Positions 1 through 10,612 of a stretch of DNA of 64,000 bases are shown here, in pieces. The translations under genes were made by a program, and so were the position numbers. The DNA is from Rhodobacter sp. (lineage in GTDB: Bacteria; Pseudomonadota; Alphaproteobacteria; Rhodobacterales; Rhodobacteraceae): assembly GCA_027487575.1 (NCBI GenBank), contig JAIYDJ010000062.1, positions 62,001-126,000 of the forward strand, given 5' to 3'. Below the pieces are notes generated by a model. That model was not told the DNA's origin and searched no databases. It saw only the letters and a list, made by a program, of their open reading frames with translations. The first letter of the stretch is position 1. Each line of letters starts with the position of its first letter.

Positions 1-324
1 ATAGAAAAGGCTCACCGCCTTTTCCGCCAACCCGCACCCCAGCGCCGCCACACGCAAGGCCCGGTGCCGCTGCGGTTCGCTGCGCGGATACATCGGGGTG
101 TCCACCAGACTGTCGAGATAATCCAGCATCATGTGGCTGTCGGTCAGTGCGGTTCCGTCCTCCAGCACCAGAACCGGCACGCGCATCAGCGGGTTCAGCG
201 CCCGCACCGCTTCGGCATCGCCGAAAACCGACAGCGGCCGGTGATCGAAGGGCAGACGATACAGCGTCAGCGCGATCCCGACGCGCCGCACGAAAGGACT
301 GTCGTATTGTCCGATCAGGATCAT
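1..324 (-). CDS. Glutathione S-transferase family protein, N-terminal part (truncated by window edge)
   Basis: Minus-strand translation MILIGQYDSPFVRRVGIALTLYRLPFDHRPLSVFGDAEAVRALNPLMRVPVLVLEDGTALTDS has a GST N-terminal thioredoxin-fold pattern. The start overlaps the upstream cytochrome stop (ATGA). Confidence 0.85.
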   Translation of the reverse strand, partial: MILIGQYDSPFVRRVGIALTLYRLPFDHRPLSVFGDAEAVRALNPLMRVPVLVLEDGTALTDSHMMLDYLDSLVDTPMYPRSEPQRHRALRVAALGCGLAEKAVSLFY

Positions 325-1211
325 GGCACTGCCGGAACCGCTTTCAGATAGGCAGCCACCGCCGCCCGGTCGCTGTCGGGAAGCCGCGCCATGTTTTCCA
401 CCACATGCGCCATGTGCCCGCCTGCGGAATCATACTCGGGCGTGAAGCCGGTGGTCAGATACTCCACGATTTCACCTTCCGACCATTGCAGCTTGCCGGG
501 CGTGATGTTCGGCACGGTTCCCTTGCCATCCGGATTGGGTGCGCCAGCAAGCCAGCGCGACCGGTCCAGACCGCCCAGCGCATTGCGCGGGGTGTGGCAC
601 TCGCCGCAATGGGCCAAAGCCTCGGCGATGTAGCGCCCGCGTTCGACCACGGGGGTCGGGGCCTGTTGCAGCACCCAGTCGTCGCGTTCGAACAGCAGTT
701 TCCAGCCGCCCAGACTGCGACGGATGTTGAACGGAAATCCCACGTCATGCGGTTTGCTGGGGGTCGCGTCGGCAGGCAATGTGCCCAGAAAGGCGGTCAG
801 GTCCGCCATGTCCTGCGCGGCCATCTTGTTGTAGGCGTTGTAGGGCAGGGCGGGATAGTAATGCGCCCCGTTCGGTGACACGCCGTCCATGACCGCCCCG
901 GCAAGTTCGGACGGGGTCCAGCCTCCGATACCCTGCACGGCATCGGTCGAGATGTTGGGGGCGTAAAAGGTGCCGAACGCCGAGGCGAATGCCATTCCCC
1001 CGGCCAGAACCATCTGTGCTTCGCCGGTCGCGCCGGGTGCCATGTGGCACGAGGCGCAGCCGGCCGCCCAGAAGACCGCCTCGCCCGTCGCGGCATCGCC
1101 GGTCAATCCGGCGACCGCGTCGGAATGGCGCAGCGACGGCGCCGTCAGGACCCAAGCCGCACCCGCGCCTATGACGGCGCACCCCAGCAACGCCACCAAT
1201 GCCCGCCGCAT
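321..1211 (-). CDS. Diheme c-type cytochrome (alcohol-dehydrogenase cytochrome c subunit-like)
   Basis: Two CxxCH motifs (CASCH, CGECH) and an N-terminal signal/anchor MRRALVALLGCAVIGAGAAWVL. Start chosen at the internal ATG. Confidence 0.85.
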   Translation of the reverse strand: MRRALVALLGCAVIGAGAAWVLTAPSLRHSDAVAGLTGDAATGEAVFWAAGCASCHMAPGATGEAQMVLAGGMAFASAFGTFYAPNISTDAVQGIGGWTPSELAGAVMDGVSPNGAHYYPALPYNAYNKMAAQDMADLTAFLGTLPADATPSKPHDVGFPFNIRRSLGGWKLLFERDDWVLQQAPTPVVERGRYIAEALAHCGECHTPRNALGGLDRSRWLAGAPNPDGKGTVPNITPGKLQWSEGEIVEYLTTGFTPEYDSAGGHMAHVVENMARLPDSDRAAVAAYLKAVPAVP

Positions 1212-1287
1212 CAAACCCTCCGAACAAACCCGCGCCCACCCTAGCACGGCTTGCCGGGTCCGCACGCCCCTGCAGATCAAGTTTCGG

Positions 1288-1461
1288 TCAGAACCCGCGC
1301 GACATCCCGTTCACCGTCAGCCAGTCGGGCCATCCCCAGACATGCTCGATCCCGACCAGCAACAGGCAGGCGGCAATCACCGCCACAACAAGACGGACGG
1401 TTCGCCATGACGGCGGGTTTCGGGCCCACCGCGACATCTGCATCAACCAGTGAAGATTCAT
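1288..1461 (-). CDS. Small (57 aa) single-pass membrane protein, hypothetical
   Basis: [57 protein letters not shown]. Has one TM segment. Start overlaps the hpt stop (ATGA). Missing from the supplied ORF track because it is short. Confidence 0.65.
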   Translation of the reverse strand: MNLHWLMQMSRWARNPPSWRTVRLVVAVIAACLLLVGIEHVWGWPDWLTVNGMSRGF

Positions 1462-2006
1462 TCCGCCCTGTCCGTAAACCGTACCTTGCCGATGTAGGGC
1501 AGATTGCGATTGCGCTGCGCGAAATCAATGCCGTAGCCCACGACAAATTCATCCGGAATGTCAAAGCCGGTCCAGGTTGCGCGGATGTCCACCTCGCGGC
1601 GTGACGGTTTGTCCAGCAGGGCGCAAACCTCCAGCCGCGCCGGTTCACGCGACCGCAGCAGCCTGACGACATGGTGCAGCGTAAACCCGGTATCCACGAT
1701 ATCCTCGACCACCAGAACGTCGCGACCGGCGATTTCTCCGCGCAAGTCCTTCAGGATGCGCACTTCGCGAGAGGACTGCATCGCGTCGCCATAGGACGAG
1801 GCTTCAAGGAAATCGACCTCCACCGGCAGATCGATCTCGCGCACAAGGTCCGCGATGAACACGAAGGAACCGCGCAACAGACCGACCACGATCAGCCGGT
1901 CGGACCCGGCATAAAAGGCCTCGATCTCGCGCGCCAGCGCCTCCACCCGCGCGGCAATCGCCTTGGCGCTGATCATCTGGTCGATCACATAGGGTCGTTG
2001 CGGCAT
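1458..2006 (-). CDS. hpt: Hypoxanthine phosphoribosyltransferase
   Basis: PRPP-binding motif [14 protein letters not shown] and family-typical [16 protein letters not shown] / [20 protein letters not shown]. Confidence 0.93.
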   Translation of the reverse strand: MPQRPYVIDQMISAKAIAARVEALAREIEAFYAGSDRLIVVGLLRGSFVFIADLVREIDLPVEVDFLEASSYGDAMQSSREVRILKDLRGEIAGRDVLVVEDIVDTGFTLHHVVRLLRSREPARLEVCALLDKPSRREVDIRATWTGFDIPDEFVVGYGIDFAQRNRNLPYIGKVRFTDRAE

Positions 2007-2074
2007 GAGGGCCTCTTGATTTCCCTGTCCCGTCTAACCAATACGAAGGGCCAAGTCACGCGTCGCAGGTCCGA

Positions 2075-2524
2075 ATGCCCCATCACCACGAAACCCGCAA
2101 GGTGCCCCACACCGCCGACCAGATGTTTGCACTGGTGGCGGATGTGGCGCGCTATCCCGAATTCCTGCCCTGGAATTCTGCCGCCCGCATCCGGTCGCGC
2201 AGCCCGATTGCGGGGGGCGAGGTGATGGAGGCCGATCTTGTCATCAGCTTCAAGCTGTTCCGCGAGAAGTTCGGCAGCCGGGTCGTTCTGTGGCCCGCAG
2301 ACCGCCGGATCGAGACGGAATACCTGGACGGCCCGTTGAAGCACCTGAAATCGGTCTGGCTTTTCCGCGATCTGCCCGAAGGCGGTTGCGAGGTCGACTT
2401 CACCGTGGATTTCGAGTTTCGCAATCCGATCCTCGCCCGCGTCATCGGACTTGTGTTCAACGAGGCGATGACGCGGATCGTGCGGGCGTTCGAAACCCGC
2501 GCGGCGGTCGTCTACGCCGCCTGA
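2075..2524 (+). CDS. RatA/COQ10-like START (SRPBCC) domain protein
   Basis: MPHHHETRKVPHTADQMFALVADVARYPEFLPW...MTRIVRAFETRA matches the coenzyme-Q-binding COQ10/RatA pattern. Confidence 0.88.
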   Translation: MPHHHETRKVPHTADQMFALVADVARYPEFLPWNSAARIRSRSPIAGGEVMEADLVISFKLFREKFGSRVVLWPADRRIETEYLDGPLKHLKSVWLFRDLPEGGCEVDFTVDFEFRNPILARVIGLVFNEAMTRIVRAFETRAAVVYAA

Positions 2525-2985
2525 ACGGCGCGCCAGATCAGACTCAGGGCATGATCCACCGTGGCCTGCCGCACATTCGCCCGGCCGAGCGCGCCAAAGT
2601 CCACCGTTTCGACGAAGGTCGGCTGCCCGCGCACCGCCAACCCGAAGCACACCCGGCCTTCGGGCTTGAAGTCCGACCCGCCCGGCCCGGCGATCCCGGT
2701 GACGGAAACGGCAATCGCCGCGTCGGACCGGGCCAGCGCCCCTTCGGCCATCTGCATCGCCACGGGTTCCGACACGGCCCCCACCGCGTTCAGGGTGGCC
2801 TCGGCAACCCCCAGCATCGCTGTCTTGGCCGCGTTGGAATAGGTCACGAAGCCCCGGTCGAACACATCCGACGACCCCGCCACCTCGGTCAGCGCCGCCG
2901 AAATCATTCCCCCGGTGCAGCTTTCGGCGGTAGCGATGCGCAGACCCTTGGCCCGTGCCGCCGCCAGCAGGTCCGCCACCGTCAC
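2512..2985 (-). CDS. CinA family protein (nicotinamide-nucleotide amidohydrolase)
   Basis: AKGLRIATAESCTGGMISAALTEVAGSSDVFDRGFVTYSNAAK and VSVTGIAGPGG. Confidence 0.92.
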   Translation of the reverse strand: MTVADLLAAARAKGLRIATAESCTGGMISAALTEVAGSSDVFDRGFVTYSNAAKTAMLGVAEATLNAVGAVSEPVAMQMAEGALARSDAAIAVSVTGIAGPGGSDFKPEGRVCFGLAVRGQPTFVETVDFGALGRANVRQATVDHALSLIWRAVQAA

Positions 2986-3458
2986 ATCAGCGCCCCGTGC
3001 GCCACGCCCGCCGCGATGATCACGGCAATCCCCGCCGCCACCCCGGCCAGCAGATCATCCAGCATCACGCCCGCCGGATCGCGCCGCCGGTCGGCCCAGC
3101 CGATCACCCAGGGCTTCCAGATGTCGAACAGCCGGAAGAACACGAAAGCCGCCAGCCACCCCGGATAGGGGAATGTCTCGATCCCCATGTTCCAGAATGC
3201 GAAGGACGGAAAGCACAGCGCCAGCCATTGGCCCGCAACCTCGTCGATCACCACCTCGGCAGGGTCCTCGTCCAGGGCCAGACTGCGGCAGGCCCAGACG
3301 CCCAGCCCCGTCACAATCAGGCAGGCCAGCGCCAAGACCGGAAACCCGCCGATATGGTGCAGCCAGACACCCACCCCCACGGCAAGCGCAGAGGCCCATG
3401 TGCCCGGTGCAGGCCGCAACAGGCCGATCCCGCCGACCGTCAGAACCGCGCGCATCAT
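2982..3458 (-). CDS. pgpA: Phosphatidylglycerophosphatase A
   Basis: [30 protein letters not shown] and [19 protein letters not shown] motifs. Start ATG at 3458 overlaps the ispDF stop. Confidence 0.9.
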   Translation of the reverse strand: MMRAVLTVGGIGLLRPAPGTWASALAVGVGVWLHHIGGFPVLALACLIVTGLGVWACRSLALDEDPAEVVIDEVAGQWLALCFPSFAFWNMGIETFPYPGWLAAFVFFRLFDIWKPWVIGWADRRRDPAGVMLDDLLAGVAAGIAVIIAAGVAHGALM

Positions 3459-4579
3459 GTCCGCACCAGCGTTGCCGTCGCCATTGCCGCTATGCCTTCT
3501 TCCCGGCCGGTAAACCCCAGCCGCTCCGACGTCGTTGCTTTCACGCTGATCCGCTCCATCTCGACCCCTATGATCCCGGCAAGCGCCGCCCGCATCGCGA
3601 CGGCGTGCGGCCCGATCTTGGGCCGCTCGCAGATCAGCGTGACATCGCAGTTGGCCAGCGCATAGCCCCGCGCCCGGACGCGCCCCATCGCATGGGCCAG
3701 AAAGATCCGGCTTTCCGCGCCTTTCCACTGCGGGTCGCTGGGCGGAAAATGCTGTCCGATGTCACCCTCGGCCAGCGCGCCATAGATCGCGTCGGTCAGC
3801 GCGTGCATCCCCACATCGGCATCGGAATGGCCCAGCAGTCCGCGACCATGCGGCACCGAGACCCCGCACAGCCACACCTGATCGCCCTCGCAGAACGCAT
3901 GCACGTCAAATCCGTTGCCCAGCCGCACATCCATGTTCCGCCCCCGCAAGATGCCTTCCGCCCGCGCGAAATCCGCCGGGTATGTGAGCTTCAGATTGTC
4001 TTCTTCACCCGCGACGATCGCAACCGGCATCCCCGCCGCCTGCGCCACTGCCACGTCATCGGCCGCACCGCCCGGATGGGCCCGATGCGCCGCAAGAATG
4101 GCGTCGAAGTGAAAACCCTGCGGGGTCTGCGCGCGATACAGCCCGTCGCGCGATTGCGTGCCGCTGACATGGCCATCGGCACCGCGCCAAAGCGCATCGG
4201 TGACCGGCAGGGCAGGCGCAGCCCCTTGGGCATGATCCAGCGCCGCCAGTACCCGCCCGATCACCGCCGCCGAAATCAAGGGCCGCGCCGCATCATGGAT
4301 CAGGACCCGGCGCACCCCGGAGCCGGCCAGTGCCTCGAGTGCGGCCCGCACCGAAGCGTCGCGCGTCGCGCCGCCTGCGACCACTTCGACCGCCTGTTCG
4401 AGGTCCGCCACCCGGTCGCGATCGTCGGGATGGATGACCAGCACCCGGCGAAACCCCTTGAAGGCCGCCAGCGTGTGCGCCAGCACGGGCCTTTGGGCCA
4501 GCATCTGCCATTGCTTTGGCACATCCCCGCCCGCGCGGCTGCCACGGCCGGCGGCAACGATGATCACGGCTGTCGTCAT
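3455..4579 (-). CDS. ispDF: Bifunctional 2-C-methyl-D-erythritol 4-phosphate cytidylyltransferase / 2,4-cyclodiphosphate synthase
   Basis: IspD N-terminus ([19 protein letters not shown]) fused to IspF ([38 protein letters not shown]). Confidence 0.95.
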   Translation of the reverse strand: MTTAVIIVAAGRGSRAGGDVPKQWQMLAQRPVLAHTLAAFKGFRRVLVIHPDDRDRVADLEQAVEVVAGGATRDASVRAALEALAGSGVRRVLIHDAARPLISAAVIGRVLAALDHAQGAAPALPVTDALWRGADGHVSGTQSRDGLYRAQTPQGFHFDAILAAHRAHPGGAADDVAVAQAAGMPVAIVAGEEDNLKLTYPADFARAEGILRGRNMDVRLGNGFDVHAFCEGDQVWLCGVSVPHGRGLLGHSDADVGMHALTDAIYGALAEGDIGQHFPPSDPQWKGAESRIFLAHAMGRVRARGYALANCDVTLICERPKIGPHAVAMRAALAGIIGVEMERISVKATTSERLGFTGREEGIAAMATATLVRT

Positions 4580-4667
4580 GGCCTCTCCTTGGACTGCGCA
4601 TCCCGTGTGTAGGGCAGCAACCGCCGCCTGACAATCTGGCCGCGCTGCACGATTCTCCGCACAAAAA

Positions 4668-4686
4668 TTAATCGTTGCACGATTAA
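4668..4686. promoter_or_regulatory. Perfect inverted repeat TTAATCG-TTGCA-CGATTAA in the ispDF/dusB divergent promoter region
   Basis: 7-bp arms with a 5-nt spacer. The half TGCACGATT is also repeated directly at 4646-4654, 30 bp upstream. Confidence 0.5.
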
Positions 4687-4746
4687 AGGGCAGCTTTTGG
4701 CAACTACACCGTTGTCATGCGCGGTCTGTAGCGTAACTGAGGAAGC

Positions 4747-5754
4747 ATGAGAGATGGAATTTTGCCCATGGGCGCGCAGATCGGTCCCCTCGCCCTGACC
4801 CCGCCGGTGCTTCTGGCGCCGCTGGCCGGCATCACCGACCTGCCGTTCCGCCGGCTTGTGGCACGGTTCGGGGCGGGGCTTGTCGTGTCGGAAATGGTCG
4901 CCAGTCAGGAAGTGGTGCAGGCCAAGCCGCTGGCGCGTGCGCGGGCAGAGCTTGGGTTCGATCAGGCCCGCACCTCGGTTCAACTGGCTGGCCGCGAGCC
5001 GGAATGGATGGCCGAGGCGGCGCGCTATGTGGCGGGGCAGGGCGCGCAGGTCATCGACATCAACATGGGCTGCCCGGCAAAACGGGTGACGACGGGCTAT
5101 TCCGGATCGGCGCTGATGCGCGATCTGGACCATGCGCTGCGGCTGATCGATGCGGTGGTGGGCGCGGTCGATGTGCCGGTGACGCTGAAGACGCGGCTGG
5201 GCTGGGACGATTCCACGCTGAACGCGGCGACGCTGGCCGAACGCGCACAGAACGCCGGAATCGCGATGATCACCATCCATGGCCGCACCCGGTGCCAGTT
5301 CTACAAGGGGCGCGCCGACTGGGCGGCGATCCGGGCCATCAAATCGGCGGTTTCCATTCCGGTGATCGCGAATGGCGATATCATCGACGCCGCATCCGCA
5401 CGGCAGGCGCTGGAGCAATCCGGCGCGGATGGCGTGATGATCGGGCGCGGTGCGCAGGGTGCGCCGTGGCGGCCGGCCCAGATCGCGCATGCGCTTTACG
5501 GCACACCCGCGCCGATCGTGCCTGCCGGATCGCAATTGGCGGATCTGGTGGTGGAGCATCACGAGGCGATTCTGTCGTTCTACGGCGCCGATCTGGGCCT
5601 GCGGGTCGCGCGCAAGCATCTGGGCTGGTATCTTGACGCCGCGGGATTGACTGCACCGCGCGCGGCCCTGATGACCGCCGACACTGCCGCCACGGTCCGG
5701 CGGCTGATCCGGGAAGCCTTTTCCGACACCGACACCGGACAGGTGGCCGCATGA
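4747..5754 (+). CDS. dusB: tRNA-dihydrouridine synthase (DusB/NifR3)
   Basis: LAPLAGITDLPFRRL, INMGCPAKRVTTGYSGSALMRD, DGVMIGRGAQG; directly upstream of ntrBC as in Rhodobacter. Confidence 0.95.
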   Translation: MRDGILPMGAQIGPLALTPPVLLAPLAGITDLPFRRLVARFGAGLVVSEMVASQEVVQAKPLARARAELGFDQARTSVQLAGREPEWMAEAARYVAGQGAQVIDINMGCPAKRVTTGYSGSALMRDLDHALRLIDAVVGAVDVPVTLKTRLGWDDSTLNAATLAERAQNAGIAMITIHGRTRCQFYKGRADWAAIRAIKSAVSIPVIANGDIIDAASARQALEQSGADGVMIGRGAQGAPWRPAQIAHALYGTPAPIVPAGSQLADLVVEHHEAILSFYGADLGLRVARKHLGWYLDAAGLTAPRAALMTADTAATVRRLIREAFSDTDTGQVAA

Positions 5755-6887
5755 CCTATCGCGCGCCCTATCCGGTTCCCGGCGTGATCTGGGCTTCGCT
5801 GCCGGTGCCGGCGCTGCTGATCGATGTCGACGGGCGCATCCTCGAGGCCAATCCGGCCGCCGAAACCTTTCTGAATGCGTCCAGCCGCACGTTGCAGGGG
5901 CAGCCCGCGCTGGACCGCCTGTCGATCGACGCCCCGATGGACGATGCGCTGGCCCGCGCCCGCGCCAACCATGCCCCGCTGTTCATCAACGACGTGGACG
6001 TGACCACAGGCGAACGCCCCCCCGTGCAGTGCAATGTGCAGGTCGCGCCGATGCACGACAATCCCGACATCGTGATGCTGCTGATCAGCCCGCGCGATGT
6101 GGCGGACCGGATGGGCCGGGCGATGCAGGTCAAATCGGCGGCAAAGTCGGCGATCGGCATGGCCGAAATGCTGGCACACGAAATCAAGAACCCGCTGGCG
6201 GGCATATCGGGCGCGGCGCAACTGATCTCGATGAACGCAGGTCCGGATGACCGCGAGCTGACCGACCTGATCGTCGAGGAAACCCGGCGGATCGTGAAAC
6301 TGCTGGAACAGGTCGAACAGTTCGGCAATCTGCGTCCGCCGGACCGTCGCGCGGTGAACATCCATGATGCGCTGGACCGCGCCCGCAAGTCGGCCCAGAT
6401 CGGCTATGCCTCGCACATGACGATTGTCGAAGATTACGACCCGTCGCTGCCATCGACCTGGGCCGATCCCGACCAGTTGATGCAGGTGTTCTTGAACCTG
6501 ATCAAGAACGCGGCAGAGGCGGCGGACCGGCGCGGTGGCACGATCCGTCTGCACACTTTCTACGACCTGTCGCTGCGGGTGCGCCGCAAGGACGGCACGG
6601 GCGGCACCTTGCCCCTGCAGGTCGAGATCATCGACGACGGCCCCGGCCTGCCCCCCGACATCGCGGGCGACGTGTTCGAACCCTTTGTTTCGGGGCGCGA
6701 GAACGGCACCGGTCTGGGTCTGGCGCTGGTGTCCAAGATCATGTCCGACCATGGCGGCTGGATCGGGGTCGAATCCGTTCCCGGCCGCACGGTATTCCGG
6801 TTGTCGCTGCCTCTGGCCCCGAAAATCCCGAAAGAGCCGAAGACCCCCCGGTCCCCCGTTGCGGACCGCCAAAAGGAGACCCGCTGA
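5751..6887 (+). CDS. ntrB: Nitrogen regulation sensor histidine kinase NtrB
   Basis: H-box [22 protein letters not shown] boxes; PAS-like N-terminus; overlaps dusB and ntrC. Confidence 0.95.
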   Translation: MTYRAPYPVPGVIWASLPVPALLIDVDGRILEANPAAETFLNASSRTLQGQPALDRLSIDAPMDDALARARANHAPLFINDVDVTTGERPPVQCNVQVAPMHDNPDIVMLLISPRDVADRMGRAMQVKSAAKSAIGMAEMLAHEIKNPLAGISGAAQLISMNAGPDDRELTDLIVEETRRIVKLLEQVEQFGNLRPPDRRAVNIHDALDRARKSAQIGYASHMTIVEDYDPSLPSTWADPDQLMQVFLNLIKNAAEAADRRGGTIRLHTFYDLSLRVRRKDGTGGTLPLQVEIIDDGPGLPPDIAGDVFEPFVSGRENGTGLGLALVSKIMSDHGGWIGVESVPGRTVFRLSLPLAPKIPKEPKTPRSPVADRQKETR

Positions 6888-8254
6888 TGGATGGCACTGT
6901 TCTGGTCGCAGACGATGACCGCACGATCCGCACCGTTCTGACGCAGGCGCTGACGCGGGCAGGGTGCAAGGTGCACGCGACGTCGAGCCTGATGACGCTG
7001 ATGCGATGGGTCGAAGAGGGCAAGGGCGATCTGGTGATTTCGGATGTCATCATGCCGGACGGCAACGGGCTGGAAGCCCTGCCGCGAATCAGCCAGATGC
7101 GCCCCGGCCTGCCTGTGATCGTGATTTCGGCGCAGAACACGATCATGACGGCCATTCAGGCCGCCGATGCCGAGGCCTACGACTATCTGCCCAAACCTTT
7201 CGATCTGCCTGATCTGATGAAGCGGTCCGCCCGCGCGCTGGACCTGAAACGCCGCGCGCCCAAGGTGGTGGTCCCCCCGCGTGAGGCGGGCGATGATCTG
7301 CCGCTGGTGGGGCGCACCGCGTCGATGCAGGCGCTTTACCGGCTGGTGGCGCGGGTGATGAACACCGACCTTGCCGTGCTGGTCACCGGCGAGTCGGGCA
7401 CCGGAAAATCGCTTATCGCACGCGCGATCCACGATTTCTCCGACCGCCGCACCCAGCCGTTTCTGGTGGCGCAGGCGGGTGATCTTGCCGGGGTGGAAGG
7501 CATTTCCTCGATCCTGTCGCGGGCCAAGGGCGGCTCGCTGGTGCTGGACGAGGTGGCCGACTTCGACGAAGACGGTCAGGCCCGCATGGTGCGGATGCTC
7601 GACATGCTGTCCGACCACGCCCCGCGGGTGATGGCGACAAGCCAGGCCGATCTGGCGCAGCGGATGGAGGCGGGACGTTTCCGCAAGGACCTGTACTACC
7701 GGCTCAGCGGGGTGACGATCAACGTGCCGGCCCTGCGCGAACGGGTCGAGGATATCCCGCTTCTGGCCGAACACTTCCTTGCGCGGGGCGAGCGGGACAA
7801 CGGCACCCTGCGCCGCCTGTCGACCGACGCGCGCAACATGCTGCGCAGCTATCCCTGGCCTGGCAACGTGCGTCAGCTTGAAAACACCCTCAAACGCCTG
7901 CTTGTGACCTCGTCGGAACCCGAGATCACCGCCGGAGAACTGGAAGCGGCGCTTGGCGGCACGCAGGCCGCGCTGCCCGTGCGCGGCGCCCCGGCAGAGG
8001 GCGAGCGGTTGTCGGCCTCGGTCCGCCGTCACCTGAAGCGCTACTTCGATCTGCACGAGGGGCAGTTGCCCCCGCCCGGTGTCTACGACCGCATCCTGCG
8101 CGAGATGGAACTGCCGCTTATCGAGATTTCGCTGGATGCAACCGGCGGCAATCAGGCCAAATGCGCAGACCTGCTCGGGATCAACCGCAATACTTTGCGC
8201 AAGAAGATCACCGACCTCGATATCAGCGTGACACGCCGCCGCAAACTGATGTAA
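6887..8254 (+). CDS. ntrC: Nitrogen regulation response regulator NtrC
   Basis: Receiver domain ([24 protein letters not shown]), AAA+ (TGESGTGKS), Fis-like HTH C-terminus. GAFTGA loop absent. Confidence 0.93.
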   Translation: MDGTVLVADDDRTIRTVLTQALTRAGCKVHATSSLMTLMRWVEEGKGDLVISDVIMPDGNGLEALPRISQMRPGLPVIVISAQNTIMTAIQAADAEAYDYLPKPFDLPDLMKRSARALDLKRRAPKVVVPPREAGDDLPLVGRTASMQALYRLVARVMNTDLAVLVTGESGTGKSLIARAIHDFSDRRTQPFLVAQAGDLAGVEGISSILSRAKGGSLVLDEVADFDEDGQARMVRMLDMLSDHAPRVMATSQADLAQRMEAGRFRKDLYYRLSGVTINVPALRERVEDIPLLAEHFLARGERDNGTLRRLSTDARNMLRSYPWPGNVRQLENTLKRLLVTSSEPEITAGELEAALGGTQAALPVRGAPAEGERLSASVRRHLKRYFDLHEGQLPPPGVYDRILREMELPLIEISLDATGGNQAKCADLLGINRNTLRKKITDLDISVTRRRKLM

Positions 8255-8349
8255 AACCGCCACATCTGTTGTTCTCGTTCCGGCGGGTTGGCAACACAAG
8301 ATGTGGCGGGCGGGACGAATGTCTGCCCCAAGGACAGGGCAGGACAAAG

Positions 8350-10611
8350 GTGCTGGGCGCCACACGCGGCAATCCATGGCTGGTGCGACTGTCACGCCTG
8401 CGCCGGCAACGCAGGGTGCAGACCGGCATGACGCTGGGTCTGGTGTTTCTCGGGCCGCTTCTGGCCGTGGGCACGTTCCTTGCGCTGGGGCCGTTCAATC
8501 AGGGGGCCTCCTCGCCCGGCCTGCGGCTGATCCTTCTGGCCGACTTTGTCTATGTGCTGCTGGTGGCAACGCTGGTGCTGGCCCGTGTGCTGCGCATGGT
8601 TGCCGACCGCCGCCGCCAGTCCGCCGGGTCGCGCCTGCACCTGCGCCTGACCGGGGTTTTCGGAATCGTGGCGCTGATCCCGACCGTGCTGGTGGCCGTG
8701 TTCGCCGTTCTGACCGTGAACGTCGGTCTTGAAGGCTGGTTTTCCGAACGGGTGCGGCAGGTTCTGGCCACGTCACTGTCTGCGGCCGAGGCGTACGAGG
8801 CCGAACATCGCCACAACCTGACCGAAGATGCGAAGGCTTTTGCCGGCTACCTGAACGGGGCCAAGCAGCAGACGTTCTTTCTGGGCGACGGCGATGTGCG
8901 CCCACTGTTGACGCGGGGACAGGCGGCCATCCAGCGTGGCCTCAGGGAAGTCTATCTGATCGACGGCGCCGGAGAGTTGAAGACGCGCGGCGTGAAGACC
9001 TACTACTTCGACTACGAAAAACCCTCCGCCGCCGAGATTGCCCGCGCCAAGTCGGGTGAGATTGTGATCATCGAGGATTGGGCCAACAACGAATCCCGCG
9101 CGCTGGTCCATCTGACCGATTTTGCTGACCGCTATCTTTATGTGACGCGCACGGTGGACGGGTCGATCCTGTCGTTGCTGGATGAAACGCAGCAGACCGT
9201 GGCGTTGTACCAACAGCTTGAATCCGAACGCGGTCGCATCCTGTTCAACTTTGGCCTTCTTTACCTCGGGTTCGCGGTGATTCTGGTGCTGGCCGCAGTC
9301 TGGGGTGGACTTTGGTTCGCCGAACGGCTGTCGCGGCCGGTCGGGCGATTGGCCGGGGCGGCGCAGCAGGTCGGGCAGGGCGATCTGGACGTGCAGGTGA
9401 TCGAGGAAGAGGGCGACGATGAAATTGCCGTGCTGGGCCGCGTGTTCAACCAGATGACCCGGCAGTTGAAAGGCCAGCGCGAGGCGCTGATGGACAGCCA
9501 CCGCCACACCGAAACCCGCCGCAGGCAGTTCGATTCGGTGCTGTCGAACGTGACAGCCGGGGTGATCGGCCTTGATGCCGAGGGGCGGATCGACTTCGTG
9601 AACCGCGCGGCAGAGCGGTTGCTGGACATGACCGATGGCGTGACCGACCGTCCGCTGCCTGACGCGGTGCCCGAGTTTTCCGATCTGTTCGATCGGTTGC
9701 GCGACAGCATCGGGCTGGCAGTCCAGGACGAGGTGCGCCTGTCGCGGCGCGGCAAGCTGGAAAGCCTTCTGGTCCGGATGAGCGGCCGGCGCACCGAAAC
9801 CGGGCGGCTGGAAGGCTATGTCGTGGCGTTTGACGACGTGACCGACCTGGTCTCGGCGCAGAGGATGGCGGCCTGGGGCGACGTGGCCCGGCGCATCGCA
9901 CACGAGATCAAGAACCCGCTCACCCCGATTGCCCTGTCTGCCGAACGTATCAAGCGCAAGTTCCGGTCGCAGGTCGCAGACCCCGAGGATCTGGAACAGT
10001 TGACCGACGTGATTGTGCGTCAGACCAACGACCTGCGGCGGATCGTCGACGAATTCTCGAAGTTCGCCCGGATGCCCGAGCCTGACCGCCGCGACACCGA
10101 CCTGACCGCGCTGGTGCGCGCGGCGGTGATGTTGCAGGAAAATGGCCAACCGGGCGTGCACTTCGTGAAAACGCTGCCTGCGACGCCCCTGATGGTGGAA
10201 CTTGATGGCACGATGATCGGCCAAGCCTTGACGAACCTGATCAAGAACGCCGGAGAAGCCATTGAGGCCCAACAGGAAAAATCGCCCTTGGGCTATCGGC
10301 CGGAAATCCGCGTCTCGTTGACGGCCGACGAGGCGGGCACTTTGATCACCATTGCAGACAACGGAACCGGCCTGCCGCCTGACCGGGCGCGCCTGTTCGA
10401 ACCCTATGTGACGACGCGCGAAAAGGGCACCGGACTGGGTCTGCCCATCGTCAAGAAGATCATCGAAGAACATGGCGGCACGCTGGTCCTGACGGACGCC
10501 GAGCCGTTCACGGAAGGCGCCCATGCCGGAGCGATGGCGGAAATCCGTCTGCCCCGCGCCACCCGGAAACGGGCGTCAAAGCATCTGGCCGCCGTTGGCC
10601 AAGGGGGTTGA
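8350..10611 (+). CDS. ntrY: Sensor histidine kinase NtrY
   Basis: N-terminal TM region, HAMP, PAS, H-box [25 protein letters not shown]. Probable GTG start at 8350; the ORF remains open upstream. Confidence 0.92.
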   Translation: MLGATRGNPWLVRLSRLRRQRRVQTGMTLGLVFLGPLLAVGTFLALGPFNQGASSPGLRLILLADFVYVLLVATLVLARVLRMVADRRRQSAGSRLHLRLTGVFGIVALIPTVLVAVFAVLTVNVGLEGWFSERVRQVLATSLSAAEAYEAEHRHNLTEDAKAFAGYLNGAKQQTFFLGDGDVRPLLTRGQAAIQRGLREVYLIDGAGELKTRGVKTYYFDYEKPSAAEIARAKSGEIVIIEDWANNESRALVHLTDFADRYLYVTRTVDGSILSLLDETQQTVALYQQLESERGRILFNFGLLYLGFAVILVLAAVWGGLWFAERLSRPVGRLAGAAQQVGQGDLDVQVIEEEGDDEIAVLGRVFNQMTRQLKGQREALMDSHRHTETRRRQFDSVLSNVTAGVIGLDAEGRIDFVNRAAERLLDMTDGVTDRPLPDAVPEFSDLFDRLRDSIGLAVQDEVRLSRRGKLESLLVRMSGRRTETGRLEGYVVAFDDVTDLVSAQRMAAWGDVARRIAHEIKNPLTPIALSAERIKRKFRSQVADPEDLEQLTDVIVRQTNDLRRIVDEFSKFARMPEPDRRDTDLTALVRAAVMLQENGQPGVHFVKTLPATPLMVELDGTMIGQALTNLIKNAGEAIEAQQEKSPLGYRPEIRVSLTADEAGTLITIADNGTGLPPDRARLFEPYVTTREKGTGLGLPIVKKIIEEHGGTLVLTDAEPFTEGAHAGAMAEIRLPRATRKRASKHLAAVGQGG

Positions 10612-10612
10612 G

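Noticed and set aside
3173-4612. 479-aa plus-strand ORF opposite ispDF
   Set aside because: Arg/Pro/His-rich antisense shadow; ispDF motifs on the minus strand are decisive.
8773-10524. 583-aa minus-strand ORF antisense to ntrY
   Set aside because: Shadow ORF: the opposite strand is a clear histidine kinase and the translation has no recognisable motifs.
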